A DNA stretch of 64,000 bases from Oscillospiraceae bacterium. GTDB lineage: Bacteria > Bacillota > Clostridia > Oscillospirales > Acutalibacteraceae. Positions within the stretch are counted from its first letter, which is position 1. Each line of letters begins with the position of its first letter. Both the position numbers and the translations under genes were made by a program. The stretch covers positions 124,001 to 188,000 of the forward strand of contig CAJTCU010000001.1 in the NCBI GenBank assembly GCA_910574935.1, given 5' to 3'. Of this stretch, positions 25,931 to 33,634 are shown one piece after another. The notes beneath the pieces are model-generated. The model did not search any database and was not told where the DNA came from. It was given only the letters and a program-made list of their open reading frames with translations.

Positions 25931-28153
25931 CTAATCTCTATATTTTATGGTGATCTGGTCGTTTCTGTGCAGCATCTGGCTAAACTGCCCCTCCACCCCA
26001 TTCACCTTTAAATCCACCGGGCGCTCCAGACGGCTAAAGTCCAGGCCAGAATACTCCAGCACATCCATCAAAAAATAGTCGCCACCCTGGGTTTTGGGGG
26101 GCAGGTGCAGGGGTTTGCCATTCAGTACCACCAGCAGCCCCCGGTCAAAGGAGAGCTGTCCCGCAGGCTTTTCCGCCAGAGGGGCGCTCTTCACCGCCTT
26201 TTCAGGGGCAGCCTCTACCAGGGGGAGGGGCTTTTCCCGGGGCGTTTTTTCTTCCGCCAGCCGGGCCTCCTCCACTTTGCCTGGAGACGCCTGGGGGCCG
26301 GCCGGACGCTCGGTATTCTCTTCTACAGCCTTGACTGGCGGCGGGAGCGTCTTTTCTGTAGCGTCTTTTTCCTTTACAGAAGCCGCCTCCTTGGGCGCGG
26401 CTGACGCTTCCTTTACAGGCTCTGTGGCTGGCACGGGCCGTCCTTTTCCCTCTGATAATGGCCTGGGTCCGCGCCTCTCGGTTGTACCCCCCGCAAGAGC
26501 TTCTGCCTTTATGGTGGGCTGCGGCTGGGAGGCGCCGGGGCTGTCTCGGCGGGGAATCTCCCCACCGGCGGTCTCTACCGCGTCGCCTTGGCGAATGGAA
26601 TAGCTAAGCTCCATTGCCTCCCCGTTGACAGTTACCAGGCCGGAGAAGTCCTCGCCCAGCAGCTGGGCAAGGGTCTGGCTGGCAGAGACGCCGGGCCGCG
26701 CTGGCGTAAAGTCGATGCGGTCCCCTGCCTGGACCACGGTAGAAAGCTGGGCCTCCTCCCCATTAATCATCATGCGGGACTCCACCCCTGGCATTCCCCG
26801 GAAGAATTCTCGCCGGCCATTTAAGGTGAAAGATAGATTGGCCCCGGTCCTGCCCATCATGTCCGCATAGTGAAAGCCGTTCATCAGCAACACGTCCCGC
26901 AGATTTAGGGTGCCGTTGCGGAACAGCTTGGCAGGCAGGCCGTTAAGGGTAATCATATAACTGTCGTTAATCATTCCCAGCGCCGCCGAGGTTCCAATGC
27001 CCAGGGGCGTGGCGTACTCTGGATCGTTCAGGTCGTATTCTTCTGAAAAAGCGCTGTCTCCAAAATGGTTCCCCGCCAGAGCAACCCTGGCCTCGCTCAT
27101 CTCCAGCTCGGCGGCCACCATCTGGGGCAGGCCCAGCAGCTTGCTGCCGCCTCCTGCCAAAAATACCGCGGAGGGAACTCCACCGTTTAGTTCCAGTACA
27201 CTAGCGGCAATCTCCTTGGCCAAGCGCTGGGCAGCAGGCTGCAAAAGCTCCGCCAAATTATCACTTGTAATCTCATGCTTAATGCCCAAGATGTCGGGAT
27301 ATTGCAGGGGCTCCACCGAACCCAGCCCCATCTTCAACCGTTCTGCGGTTTTAAAATCCACTAGCAAACTGCGCATCAGTAGCTCGGTAACTTCATCCCC
27401 TGCCACGGTAGCCATGGTGTATCCCACCACGCTGCCCTCTCGACACACGGCAATGTCAGAGGTACCCGCGCCAATATCCACCAGCACTAGATTCAGCAGG
27501 CGGATGTCCCCAGGGATTGCCGCGTTTAGGGCGGCAATCGGTTCCAGCGTCAGGCTGGAGACCTCCAGGCCCAGCCTGCCCATCACCGCGTAAAGGCTCT
27601 CCACCACGCCGCTAGGCAAAAAGGTAGCTACCACATCTGCTTGAAAGACCTGCCCCCGGTGGTCCAATAAATTCGCCATGGGGTACCCGTCTACCACATA
27701 CTGGCGGGCCGTATAGCCCACCATGTAAAACCGGCCCTGCCCGGCACTTTCGGCCGCCACCAATTTTTCCGCTTCCGAGACAGCGCCAGCCTCTAATTGG
27801 CCAATAACATCCTCGTCAGCCCGGCGCAGCTCGTCAAAGCTTAGCTGAAAACCCGCCGACTTGGACTTCAGCGCACGGCCTGCCGCGGCCACACATACCC
27901 GACGCAGCCGGATGCCGGTTTTCTCTTCCAGCCGGCGCACCACTTCTCTGGCCACCGCGGACACTTGCTCAATTTCCACAATCTGTCCATCCAGCATCGC
28001 TCTGCGGCCATGCTCCTCTTTCTCAATGGCTGTTACACAGAAACGGCCGTTTTCTCCATGGCCCAGCATTCCGATAATGCTCCGCGTTCCTATATCCAGG
28101 GCGAATACGGTACCCGCCTCCTGCTCTTTTAAGACCTCCGGCAAAGCAATCAC
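25931..28153 (-). CDS. FtsA-like actin-fold ATPase with C-terminal beta-grasp-like extension
   Basis: The first 400 of 740 residues are an FtsA/PilM-type actin fold. The phosphate-1 motif is FALDIGTRSI (residues 17-26), phosphate-2 is LVLVDIGAGTSDIAV, and the adenosine motif is VFLAGGGSKLLGLP. FtsA is normally about 420 residues. Here residues about 415-540 hold one or two ubiquitin-like or SLBB-like segments (YMITLNGLPAKLFRNGTLNL; VTVNGEAMELSYSIRQGDAV). A 110-residue Ala/Pro/Glu/Lys linker follows, then a further segment of the same type (LLVVLNGKPLHLPPKT ... RNDQITIKYRD). No FtsA C-terminal membrane helix is seen. A role in division or envelope assembly is inference from the fold. Confidence 0.75.
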   Translation of the reverse strand: MIALPEVLKEQEAGTVFALDIGTRSIIGMLGHGENGRFCVTAIEKEEHGRRAMLDGQIVEIEQVSAVAREVVRRLEEKTGIRLRRVCVAAAGRALKSKSAGFQLSFDELRRADEDVIGQLEAGAVSEAEKLVAAESAGQGRFYMVGYTARQYVVDGYPMANLLDHRGQVFQADVVATFLPSGVVESLYAVMGRLGLEVSSLTLEPIAALNAAIPGDIRLLNLVLVDIGAGTSDIAVCREGSVVGYTMATVAGDEVTELLMRSLLVDFKTAERLKMGLGSVEPLQYPDILGIKHEITSDNLAELLQPAAQRLAKEIAASVLELNGGVPSAVFLAGGGSKLLGLPQMVAAELEMSEARVALAGNHFGDSAFSEEYDLNDPEYATPLGIGTSAALGMINDSYMITLNGLPAKLFRNGTLNLRDVLLMNGFHYADMMGRTGANLSFTLNGRREFFRGMPGVESRMMINGEEAQLSTVVQAGDRIDFTPARPGVSASQTLAQLLGEDFSGLVTVNGEAMELSYSIRQGDAVETAGGEIPRRDSPGASQPQPTIKAEALAGGTTERRGPRPLSEGKGRPVPATEPVKEASAAPKEAASVKEKDATEKTLPPPVKAVEENTERPAGPQASPGKVEEARLAEEKTPREKPLPLVEAAPEKAVKSAPLAEKPAGQLSFDRGLLVVLNGKPLHLPPKTQGGDYFLMDVLEYSGLDFSRLERPVDLKVNGVEGQFSQMLHRNDQITIKYRD

Positions 28154-28262
28154 CTCTTAGCAAATCAAATTTTCTCCTCCAGAGCAAGCATCCAGCTTTA
28201 CAGCGCTTACATACTCTAAAATCAGTCTCCCCCGTAACCGCCGCCCTCTTTCGTTGTATCGC

Positions 28263-28297
28263 AAAACCGGACGGCCTACAATATCAGACCGCCCGGT
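28263..28297 (-). terminator. Rho-independent terminator after the chemoreceptor gene
   Basis: On the minus strand a 12-bp stem (ACCGGGCGGTCT with AGGCCGTCCGGT, two G-T wobbles) with an 8-base loop is followed by TTTT. It lies 46 bases after the stop of the gene at 28343-30115. Confidence 0.85.
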
Positions 28298-28342
28298 ATA
28301 TACTTAACTATTTTACTCGAATCTTCCTTGGCGGCCAGGCAA

Positions 28343-30115
28343 TCAATACTTGTCGTAGCCCGCGCTGCCGCCAAAGTTATCGCTGGAGCCCACGGAGCTA
28401 GTATGTACAGGAGCGGGGGTATTACCCTCGCTGTACTCCCGCAGACGGAACTTGCTCATCAACTGATCCATCAGCTGAGCTTGAGAGGACAGCTGTTCGC
28501 TGGCAGCGGCGCTCTCTTCGCTGGTAGCGGAGTTGCTTTGCACCACCGCGGAAATCTGGCTAATGCCCTCACGGATCTGCTCAATGGACTCTGCCTGGTG
28601 TTCGCTGGCGTCGGCCACGTCACCCATCTTGGCAACCGCGCCGTTCACCATACCCACCGTCTTATCCAAAGCCTCGGAAACATCGGCCACATAGGCGCTG
28701 CCCTTTTGCACCGCGTTAATGGCGTGCTCAATGCGCTCTTTTGTGGCACGAGAGGCCTCATCAGACTTAGAAGCCAGCACGCGCACCTCGTCGGCAACCA
28801 CCGCGAAGCCCTTGCCGGCCACACCTGCCCGGGCCGCCTCTACAGCCGCGTTCAAAGCCAGGATGTTGGTCTGGAACGCGATGTTGGAAATCGTATCAAT
28901 AATGGTGCCCACCTCTTCGGCGGCTGCCTTAATGTCGTTCATGGCGCTAACCGTGCTCTGCATCAAATCGCTGCACACCGTAATCTGGGCGCTGGCGTCA
29001 TTGGAAAGCTGGCTGGAATCCCGGGCCAGGCTGACGCCCTCTTCGGCCCCCTGGGCAATCTCGGTAATGGTGGCAGAAAGCTCCTCCACGGCGCTGGCCT
29101 GCTGGGTCGCACCCTGGGCCAGGGTCTGCGCGCTGTTAGAAACCTGATCCGCGCCAGAAGAGACCTGGTCGGAAGAAGACTGAATTTGAGATAGGGTGGT
29201 GCTTAGATTCTGATTAATGCCCCGAATGGCGGAAAGCAGGCCGCTAAGGATTCCCACATAGTCCTCTTCCGCTTGGGTGCGTATATCAAAATTGCCGTCC
29301 GCCATGGCCTGGAGCAGCCGGTTGGTATCATTAATTACATTGCTAAGTGTCCGCTGGCTGGTACGCAAAGCGGCGCACATATCGCCCAGCTCGTTCTTGC
29401 TCTCAAAGTTTACGGGAATATCCAGGTTGCCCTCGCTGTAACCAATCAGCGCGGTGCGGACCTCGGTGACCGGACCCGTAATGTTACGGATAATGCGCAG
29501 CTCCAGCCACATGACCAGAATCGTGGCCAACACCAGCGCGGCGATGATAGAAACAATGGAAATCATCACCAGATTTTCCTGCTGCTTTACCACATTATCC
29601 TGGTCAGTGGTAATTTCCTCCTGCAACTGGCTGGCGGCCTCATCCACCTTGGCCAGGGCTGGGCTGCAATCATTTTGCAGCATAGAAACAGCCTTTTCGT
29701 CATTATTTACCTTGGCCTCGGCCAGAATATCCGGCGCCTCGCCGCCCCACACCTGCACAGCAGATATGTAGTTATTCAGGCTGGTCTCGTCTTTCAAGGC
29801 GTGAATATCGCGCAGCTCGGTAATGTAGCCTTCCAAAAGCTTCAAATGCTCGTTCACCTGGGCTTCAGAACTGCTAATATCGTCGGGCTCGTTGGCCAAA
29901 GTGGCGTCTCGCAGGTGACGGGCTACCACGTTAACCTCCAGCCGGCAGGTCCTTACCAGCGTACTGGCTTTGATATTGGTGTCAATAATCTTTTGGTAGC
30001 TGCTGGACTGCATGTTCATGATGATCAGCGAAGTAATGACAATCACTATACTGACCAGAACGGTGACCGAGAAGCCCATGATAAGGCTCATCTTGACTTT
30101 CATGTTTTTGAGCAT
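28343..30115 (-). CDS. Methyl-accepting chemotaxis protein
   Basis: This 590-residue receptor has a first membrane helix at about 8-33, an extracellular helical sensor of about 150 residues (four-helix-bundle type by its heptad pattern), a second membrane helix (MISIVSIIAALVLATILVMW) and a HAMP domain. The signalling domain carries the hairpin tip FQTNILALNAAVEAARAG then GKGFAVVADEVR. It should form arrays with CheA and CheW. The tail ends in a Gly/Ser/Tyr-rich stretch (SAGYDKY) with no NWETF-like CheR pentapeptide. It is a single-gene unit with its own consensus sigma-A promoter and terminator. Confidence 0.95.
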   Translation of the reverse strand: MLKNMKVKMSLIMGFSVTVLVSIVIVITSLIIMNMQSSSYQKIIDTNIKASTLVRTCRLEVNVVARHLRDATLANEPDDISSSEAQVNEHLKLLEGYITELRDIHALKDETSLNNYISAVQVWGGEAPDILAEAKVNNDEKAVSMLQNDCSPALAKVDEAASQLQEEITTDQDNVVKQQENLVMISIVSIIAALVLATILVMWLELRIIRNITGPVTEVRTALIGYSEGNLDIPVNFESKNELGDMCAALRTSQRTLSNVINDTNRLLQAMADGNFDIRTQAEEDYVGILSGLLSAIRGINQNLSTTLSQIQSSSDQVSSGADQVSNSAQTLAQGATQQASAVEELSATITEIAQGAEEGVSLARDSSQLSNDASAQITVCSDLMQSTVSAMNDIKAAAEEVGTIIDTISNIAFQTNILALNAAVEAARAGVAGKGFAVVADEVRVLASKSDEASRATKERIEHAINAVQKGSAYVADVSEALDKTVGMVNGAVAKMGDVADASEHQAESIEQIREGISQISAVVQSNSATSEESAAASEQLSSQAQLMDQLMSKFRLREYSEGNTPAPVHTSSVGSSDNFGGSAGYDKY

Positions 30116-30230
30116 GACTGCTCCTCCTTCTCTTTTGGTTCATTGTTTAGCGGGCCGCGGCGGGTGTTTCCTAGGCTGTACGCTGCTTTCCGCTGTTTCC
30201 CACACGATCCAGCCGTAGACCTGCCATCCT

Positions 30231-30259
30231 ATTATAAGCCATCTTGGAGCGCTTGTCAA
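30231..30259 (-). promoter_or_regulatory. Consensus sigma-A promoter of the chemoreceptor gene
   Basis: TTGACA (30254-30259) and TATAAT (30231-30236), 17 bases apart on the minus strand, match the housekeeping consensus at all 12 positions. Initiation would be near 30224, leaving a leader of about 110 bases. Confidence 0.88.
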
Positions 30260-30400
30260 CAAACAGCTGCCATAACGACTATAAAATTTCTTGAGGTCCG
30301 GCTTCATTTCTTAATTATATACCCCAAAAGCGGGCCTGTCAAACCATAATTTGCATTATCCGAAAATATTCCAGTTAACCGGCTGTGCCAAAGCCAGATT

Positions 30401-30452
30401 GTAAAGCTTAACAACTTTACGCCGGCTGGTTTGTAAAGAGCGGCCGCTTTAC
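30401..30452. repeat. Two tandem inverted repeats with the same arms
   Basis: Two hairpins with arms GTAAAG and CTTTAC lie at 30401-30420 and 30433-30452; the second has AGCGGCCGCT-like DNA in its loop and runs into the stop of the FtsE-like gene. They may act as a weak terminator or protein site; there is no U-tract. Confidence 0.35.
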
Positions 30453-31162
30453 ACAATGTCGCCAAACCGGCCCTTTGCCACATCTCCCACAATTTTTCCA
30501 TCTACAATGGTTACCACCCTCTTTCGCATAATGTTTACAAACTGCTTGGCATGAGTGGCCATTAAAATGGTGGTGCCCCGGCGGTTCATCTCACCCAAAA
30601 GGTGCATGGTGTCCCAAATACTGTCGTCGTCCATTCGGTCCGTCATCTTGTCCAATATCAGGATGGGCGGGCTGTAAAGGATGGCCTTTGCCAGCTCAAT
30701 GCGCCTGCATTCTGATACCGTGAACTCCGCCGGATACCGGTCCTCACAGTCCGGCATCCCCACCAGCCCCAGGGCCTTGGTGATCAGCGGACCGTCTGTC
30801 AACGCTCCGCCCACCTTTCCCAGGCGGCCGGGCGGGCAGAGATTTTCAAAAATCGTGGCCGTGCGGTTTAGGGCCGTCATCTGCGGCACCTTGCCAAAAA
30901 TATATTTCAGCTTGCGCTCCTGGCGGCGGTTCAGCTTGGCCAGGTTTACCTGGTCCAGGTATACCGCACCCCCATCGGGTTGGAGCTCCCCCGCAATCAA
31001 ATTGAGCAGAGTGCTGCTGCCGGCCCCCCGGCTGCCCACAAAAAATACAAACTCCCCCTGCTCTACCTGAAGGCTTACATGTGAGAGGGTCTCAAAGCGC
31101 TTGTTGCTTTTTTTTGAACCTTTATAAATTTTTGAAACATTGTCCAGTCGGATGGTTGGCAT
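30449..31162 (-). CDS. FtsE-like ABC protein with degenerate ATPase motifs
   Basis: The 237-residue sequence keeps the whole FtsE/LolD-type ABC fold, but key residues are lost. Walker A reads GSRGAGSST (residues 43-51), with Ser49 in place of the Lys. The signature LSGGEQ is FTVSEC (147-152). Walker B is ILILDK (167-172), with Lys172 where the catalytic Glu belongs. The Q-loop Q94 and switch His204 remain. I checked the Walker A codons (GGC AGC AGC ACT) directly in the sequence. No FtsX-like permease is adjacent. It is therefore probably a non-hydrolysing or scaffold protein; the frame is intact, so it is not simply a pseudogene. ATG at 31162 with GGAG 12 bases upstream. Confidence 0.8.
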   Translation of the reverse strand: MPTIRLDNVSKIYKGSKKSNKRFETLSHVSLQVEQGEFVFFVGSRGAGSSTLLNLIAGELQPDGGAVYLDQVNLAKLNRRQERKLKYIFGKVPQMTALNRTATIFENLCPPGRLGKVGGALTDGPLITKALGLVGMPDCEDRYPAEFTVSECRRIELAKAILYSPPILILDKMTDRMDDDSIWDTMHLLGEMNRRGTTILMATHAKQFVNIMRKRVVTIVDGKIVGDVAKGRFGDIV

Positions 31163-31345
31163 AACAGGATGGCTCCTTCCCAGAATGGATCTTCCGGTTA
31201 TCAAAAAATCGATTTACGTTTCCATTGTAATAAAAACCAGAGCAATCTAAATATTCATGCTGATACGGGCCCGCGCCGCCGCCCCGGCGTTCTGGGGCGG
31301 GACCGGTCATAAACTGCGCCTTTAAAAGCGCCTTCCGCGCTGGGG

Positions 31346-31374
31346 TTTACAAACCCGGGCGAATTTGATATAAT
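31346..31374 (+). promoter_or_regulatory. Sigma-A promoter of the C39-type peptidase gene
   Basis: TTTACA (31346-31351) and TATAAT (31369-31374) are 17 bases apart. Initiation near 31381 leaves a leader of about 50 bases before the TTG start at 31434. Confidence 0.82.
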
Positions 31375-31433
31375 CTGACTAAAACCGGCACGGTTCGTCT
31401 CTCGTCCTGTGCCATGCCCCTGGAGGACAAACT

Positions 31434-32381
31434 TTGAAAAAAAGCTCTCCGCTTCCACAAAAACATACCAAGGTTCGTAAAAGCCGCGGCCTGCGCCAAT
31501 GGCTGGCCTGGGCGCTCATTCTGGCCATTCTCTGTATTGGCGGAATGGAGCTGGCCTTTTGCCGCTATTTTTCCCCGGTCCTGTACCATAAGATCACCGA
31601 CCCAGTGGTACAGCCGGTGATCCGCGCTGCCCAATATACCCAAACCCAGTTCCAGCTCTGGCAGGCCCGCCTTCACCGGGACGCTGTGGCAAAGGATGTG
31701 GGCCGGGCCGCCCAGGCGCTGCCCTCGCCCATGCCCTGGCCCCTGCCAGAGGTACCCCAGCTGGCGGAAGAAATCTTCGTTCGGAATACGCCCGAAGCCG
31801 CGGCGCCCGCCGTCACCCGATTTCGGGAGGAGAACGGGCGCACCCTGCTAACAGGCGGTACGCCCTGCGTCTATTTTAACCAAGGGGACGAGGCCTGGCG
31901 AAACCAGCTTTATGGCAGCGACCCCATTGGCCCCTATGGCTGCGGCCCCACCGCTATGGCCATGGTGGTGGCCAGCCTGACCGGCCAGGACACAGACCCC
32001 GCTAAAATGGCCGCCTGGGCGGCGGGACAGGGCTACTGGTGCCCGGGCAGCGGCTCGTATCCTGACATTGTAGAGGGAACAGCCAAAGCCTTTGGACTAA
32101 GATATAAAGACGCGAAACTGGCCACTATCAAGGAGCTGCGCCAGCACCTAAACCTTGGCGGCATGGCTGTGGCCCTGGTGGGACCCGGGCATTTTACCAA
32201 CAGCGGCCATTTCATCGTGCTGCATGGCTCCACCCCTACCGGCCATGTGCTGGTAGCTGACCCAAACAGCCGGGAAAACAGCTTGGCCCAGTGGGAGCCG
32301 CAGCTCATTATAGACGAAGCCGCGGCCAGCAATGGAGACGGCGCGCGGCTGTGGTTTATCAACAAGCCCCTTCCTGTGTAA
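31434..32381 (+). CDS. Membrane-anchored C39-type cysteine peptidase
   Basis: This 315-residue protein has a basic N-terminus, one membrane helix (LAWALILAILCIGGMELAFC, about residues 23-44) and an extracytoplasmic C39-like (Peptidase_C39_2) domain. Catalytic residues are visible: C170 in GPYGCGPTAMA, H259 in SGHFIVLHG and D276 in VADPNSR. Such proteins cleave or amidate peptides at the cell surface; the substrate is unknown. The start is TTG, with GGAGGACAA immediately upstream. It has its own promoter and stands alone, facing away from the FtsE-like gene. Confidence 0.85.
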   Translation: MKKSSPLPQKHTKVRKSRGLRQWLAWALILAILCIGGMELAFCRYFSPVLYHKITDPVVQPVIRAAQYTQTQFQLWQARLHRDAVAKDVGRAAQALPSPMPWPLPEVPQLAEEIFVRNTPEAAAPAVTRFREENGRTLLTGGTPCVYFNQGDEAWRNQLYGSDPIGPYGCGPTAMAMVVASLTGQDTDPAKMAAWAAGQGYWCPGSGSYPDIVEGTAKAFGLRYKDAKLATIKELRQHLNLGGMAVALVGPGHFTNSGHFIVLHGSTPTGHVLVADPNSRENSLAQWEPQLIIDEAAASNGDGARLWFINKPLPV

Positions 32382-32419
32382 AGGTTCTCTGCTCTACACA
32401 CCCTGTCCCAAGCTATATG

Positions 32420-32520
32420 GTTAACACCGTTCAAAAGCGGTAGAATACCTCTTTTGAACCAGGCAACCCAGTTGCCCAGCTTGAAAATCGGCACATAGCG
32501 ATTTTCAAGGGTGTTACTAT
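32420..32520 (-). ncRNA. Candidate cloverleaf-shaped small RNA
   Basis: On the minus strand the region folds as a closed four-way junction. P1 pairs GTAACACC (510-517) with GGTGTTAAC (420-428; one bulged A). P2 is a perfect 11-bp hairpin (480-490 with 499-509). P3 is GGCAAC/GTTGCC (462-476). P4 is a 9-bp stem plus one mismatch plus GGTA/TACC (429-459). Numbers are relative to 32000. P2 abuts P1 and P4 abuts P1 with no unpaired bases. A sigma-A-like promoter at 32527-32555 would start transcription at about 32520, exactly at the base of P1. No conserved ORF is seen. No U-tract follows, so the 3' end is unknown and the transcript may run antisense into the peptidase gene. Confidence 0.5.
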
Positions 32521-32526
32521 AACTAT

Positions 32527-32555
32527 ATTATAGCACTGTCTCTCACACCATACAA
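32527..32555 (-). promoter_or_regulatory. Promoter of the cloverleaf RNA candidate
   Basis: TTGTAT (32550-32555) and TATAAT (32527-32532), 17 bases apart on the minus strand, with TGC just before the -10 (extended -10). There is no minus-strand gene downstream; the next feature is the cloverleaf. Confidence 0.7.
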
Positions 32556-32667
32556 GATAAATTTCGACCCAGCACACCGCCGTTCGGCTCTCCCGCCTTT
32601 GGCAGATTTTTAACACAGGGGCCACTGGTTTTCTCCACTCTCAACCCAACCATCAACCTTTTCGCGC

Positions 32668-32704
32668 AAAAATGCCGCCTGGACATCACTCCGGGCGGCA
32701 TTTT
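32668..32704. terminator. Bidirectional terminator between the peptidase and fliD operons
   Basis: AATGCCGCC (32671-32679) pairs with GGCGGCATT (32694-32702), with TTTT on the plus side and ATTTTTG on the minus side. On the minus strand it lies about 70 bases after the last gene of the fliD-fliS group. Confidence 0.85.
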
Positions 32705-32771
32705 GCCTGGGGCTCATTTTCAGGCCCTCTGTGTCGTTTCGCTTTTTCCGTACCAGGTCAACCGCTTGCCA

Positions 32772-33167
32772 CTATCTATATTTGCTATAAATAGATCTTG
32801 CGCCGTCCATCCGCAGACTGATGCGCTTATCCAGCTCTACACATCGTTCAATCAGCCGTTTGTTTTGGGAGACCTGCTGGCAAAGCCTCTCTTCCGCTGG
32901 TTCCCGGTGCGCGCCCCCTTCCAGGATCTCCCGGGCGCGAATGGCGTCCTCCTCCGGCAGCTCCAATAAGCGGCGGCGCAGCCCCTGATCCACCTCTTGC
33001 AGCCGGTGGGCAGGCTCTTCCCGCATATCCAGCAGCATCTGCACAGACACTTCATCCCGCCGGTCCACAGCATTGGCCAGCTGCATGGTCAGATCTTCAA
33101 ACTCAACCAACCGCACATACAGCTGCCTCTGTTTTAAAAACAGCTCATCCAAGGTGCGTCCGTCCAT
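32772..33167 (-). CDS. Probable flagellar chaperone (FliT/FlgN-like)
   Basis: This 131-residue, wholly helical, charged protein resembles small flagellar export chaperones in length and heptad pattern (LFLKQRQLYVRLVEFEDLTM; ELPEEDAIRAREILEGG; QNKRLIERCVELDKRI). It lies directly after fliS, the position of fliT in many fliD-fliS-fliT operons. There is no sequence signature strong enough to assign FliT, so the name is by context. It has an ATG start. Confidence 0.65.
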   Translation of the reverse strand: MDGRTLDELFLKQRQLYVRLVEFEDLTMQLANAVDRRDEVSVQMLLDMREEPAHRLQEVDQGLRRRLLELPEEDAIRAREILEGGAHREPAEERLCQQVSQNKRLIERCVELDKRISLRMDGARSIYSKYR

Positions 33168-33185
33168 GTCTGTCCTCCTCTTTAT

Positions 33186-33590
33186 TCAGGTGGAAGCCGC
33201 CGTCTGGCCCTGCTTTTCTTCCTCGGCGCAGGTCTTTACCGCGGTTCGGAAACTGTCCCGCAGGTCGCTCACCATGGGGCGTATTTCATCCAGCGCCTTT
33301 TTGTTGCGGCCAATTTTCACCCGGTTCATCTGGTACTCAAAGTAATCATAAAGCCGATGCAGGTCACGGCTGATGGCGTATTGGCTGTCCAGCGTATCAT
33401 CTAGATAACGAATAATATCCGTGCTTTTATCCGCAGCCTCTTCCAAAATTTCGTACTCCTTCTGCTCCAAGGCCAGATTACAGCGCATCAGATTTTTAGT
33501 CAGCTCGTCATACAGCAGTAACAGCAGTTCGCTGGGGGTCATGGTGTTAATAGACTGCTCTTTGTATTGCTGGTATGCATTGTGTTCCAT
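33186..33590 (-). CDS. fliS: Flagellin export chaperone FliS
   Basis: FliS (134 residues) binds flagellin before export, and in B. subtilis-type cells also links to FliW. The motifs are typical: an N-terminal AYQQYKEQSINTMTPSELLL, LYDELTKNLMRC, then IIRYLDDTLDSQYAISRDLH and a C-terminal YFEYQMNRVKIGRNKKALDE. It follows fliD by 44 bases. No flagellin gene is in the window. Confidence 0.95.
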   Translation of the reverse strand: MEHNAYQQYKEQSINTMTPSELLLLLYDELTKNLMRCNLALEQKEYEILEEAADKSTDIIRYLDDTLDSQYAISRDLHRLYDYFEYQMNRVKIGRNKKALDEIRPMVSDLRDSFRTAVKTCAEEEKQGQTAAST

Positions 33591-33634
33591 AGCAACCTCT
33601 TTTGCGGTTATTTATTTTCATTGCCAACGGGGGC

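Noticed and set aside
32033-32494. 153-residue minus-strand ORF starting inside the cloverleaf
   Set aside because: It runs antisense through the peptidase gene, has no ribosome-binding site, and its first codons lie in the base-paired arms.
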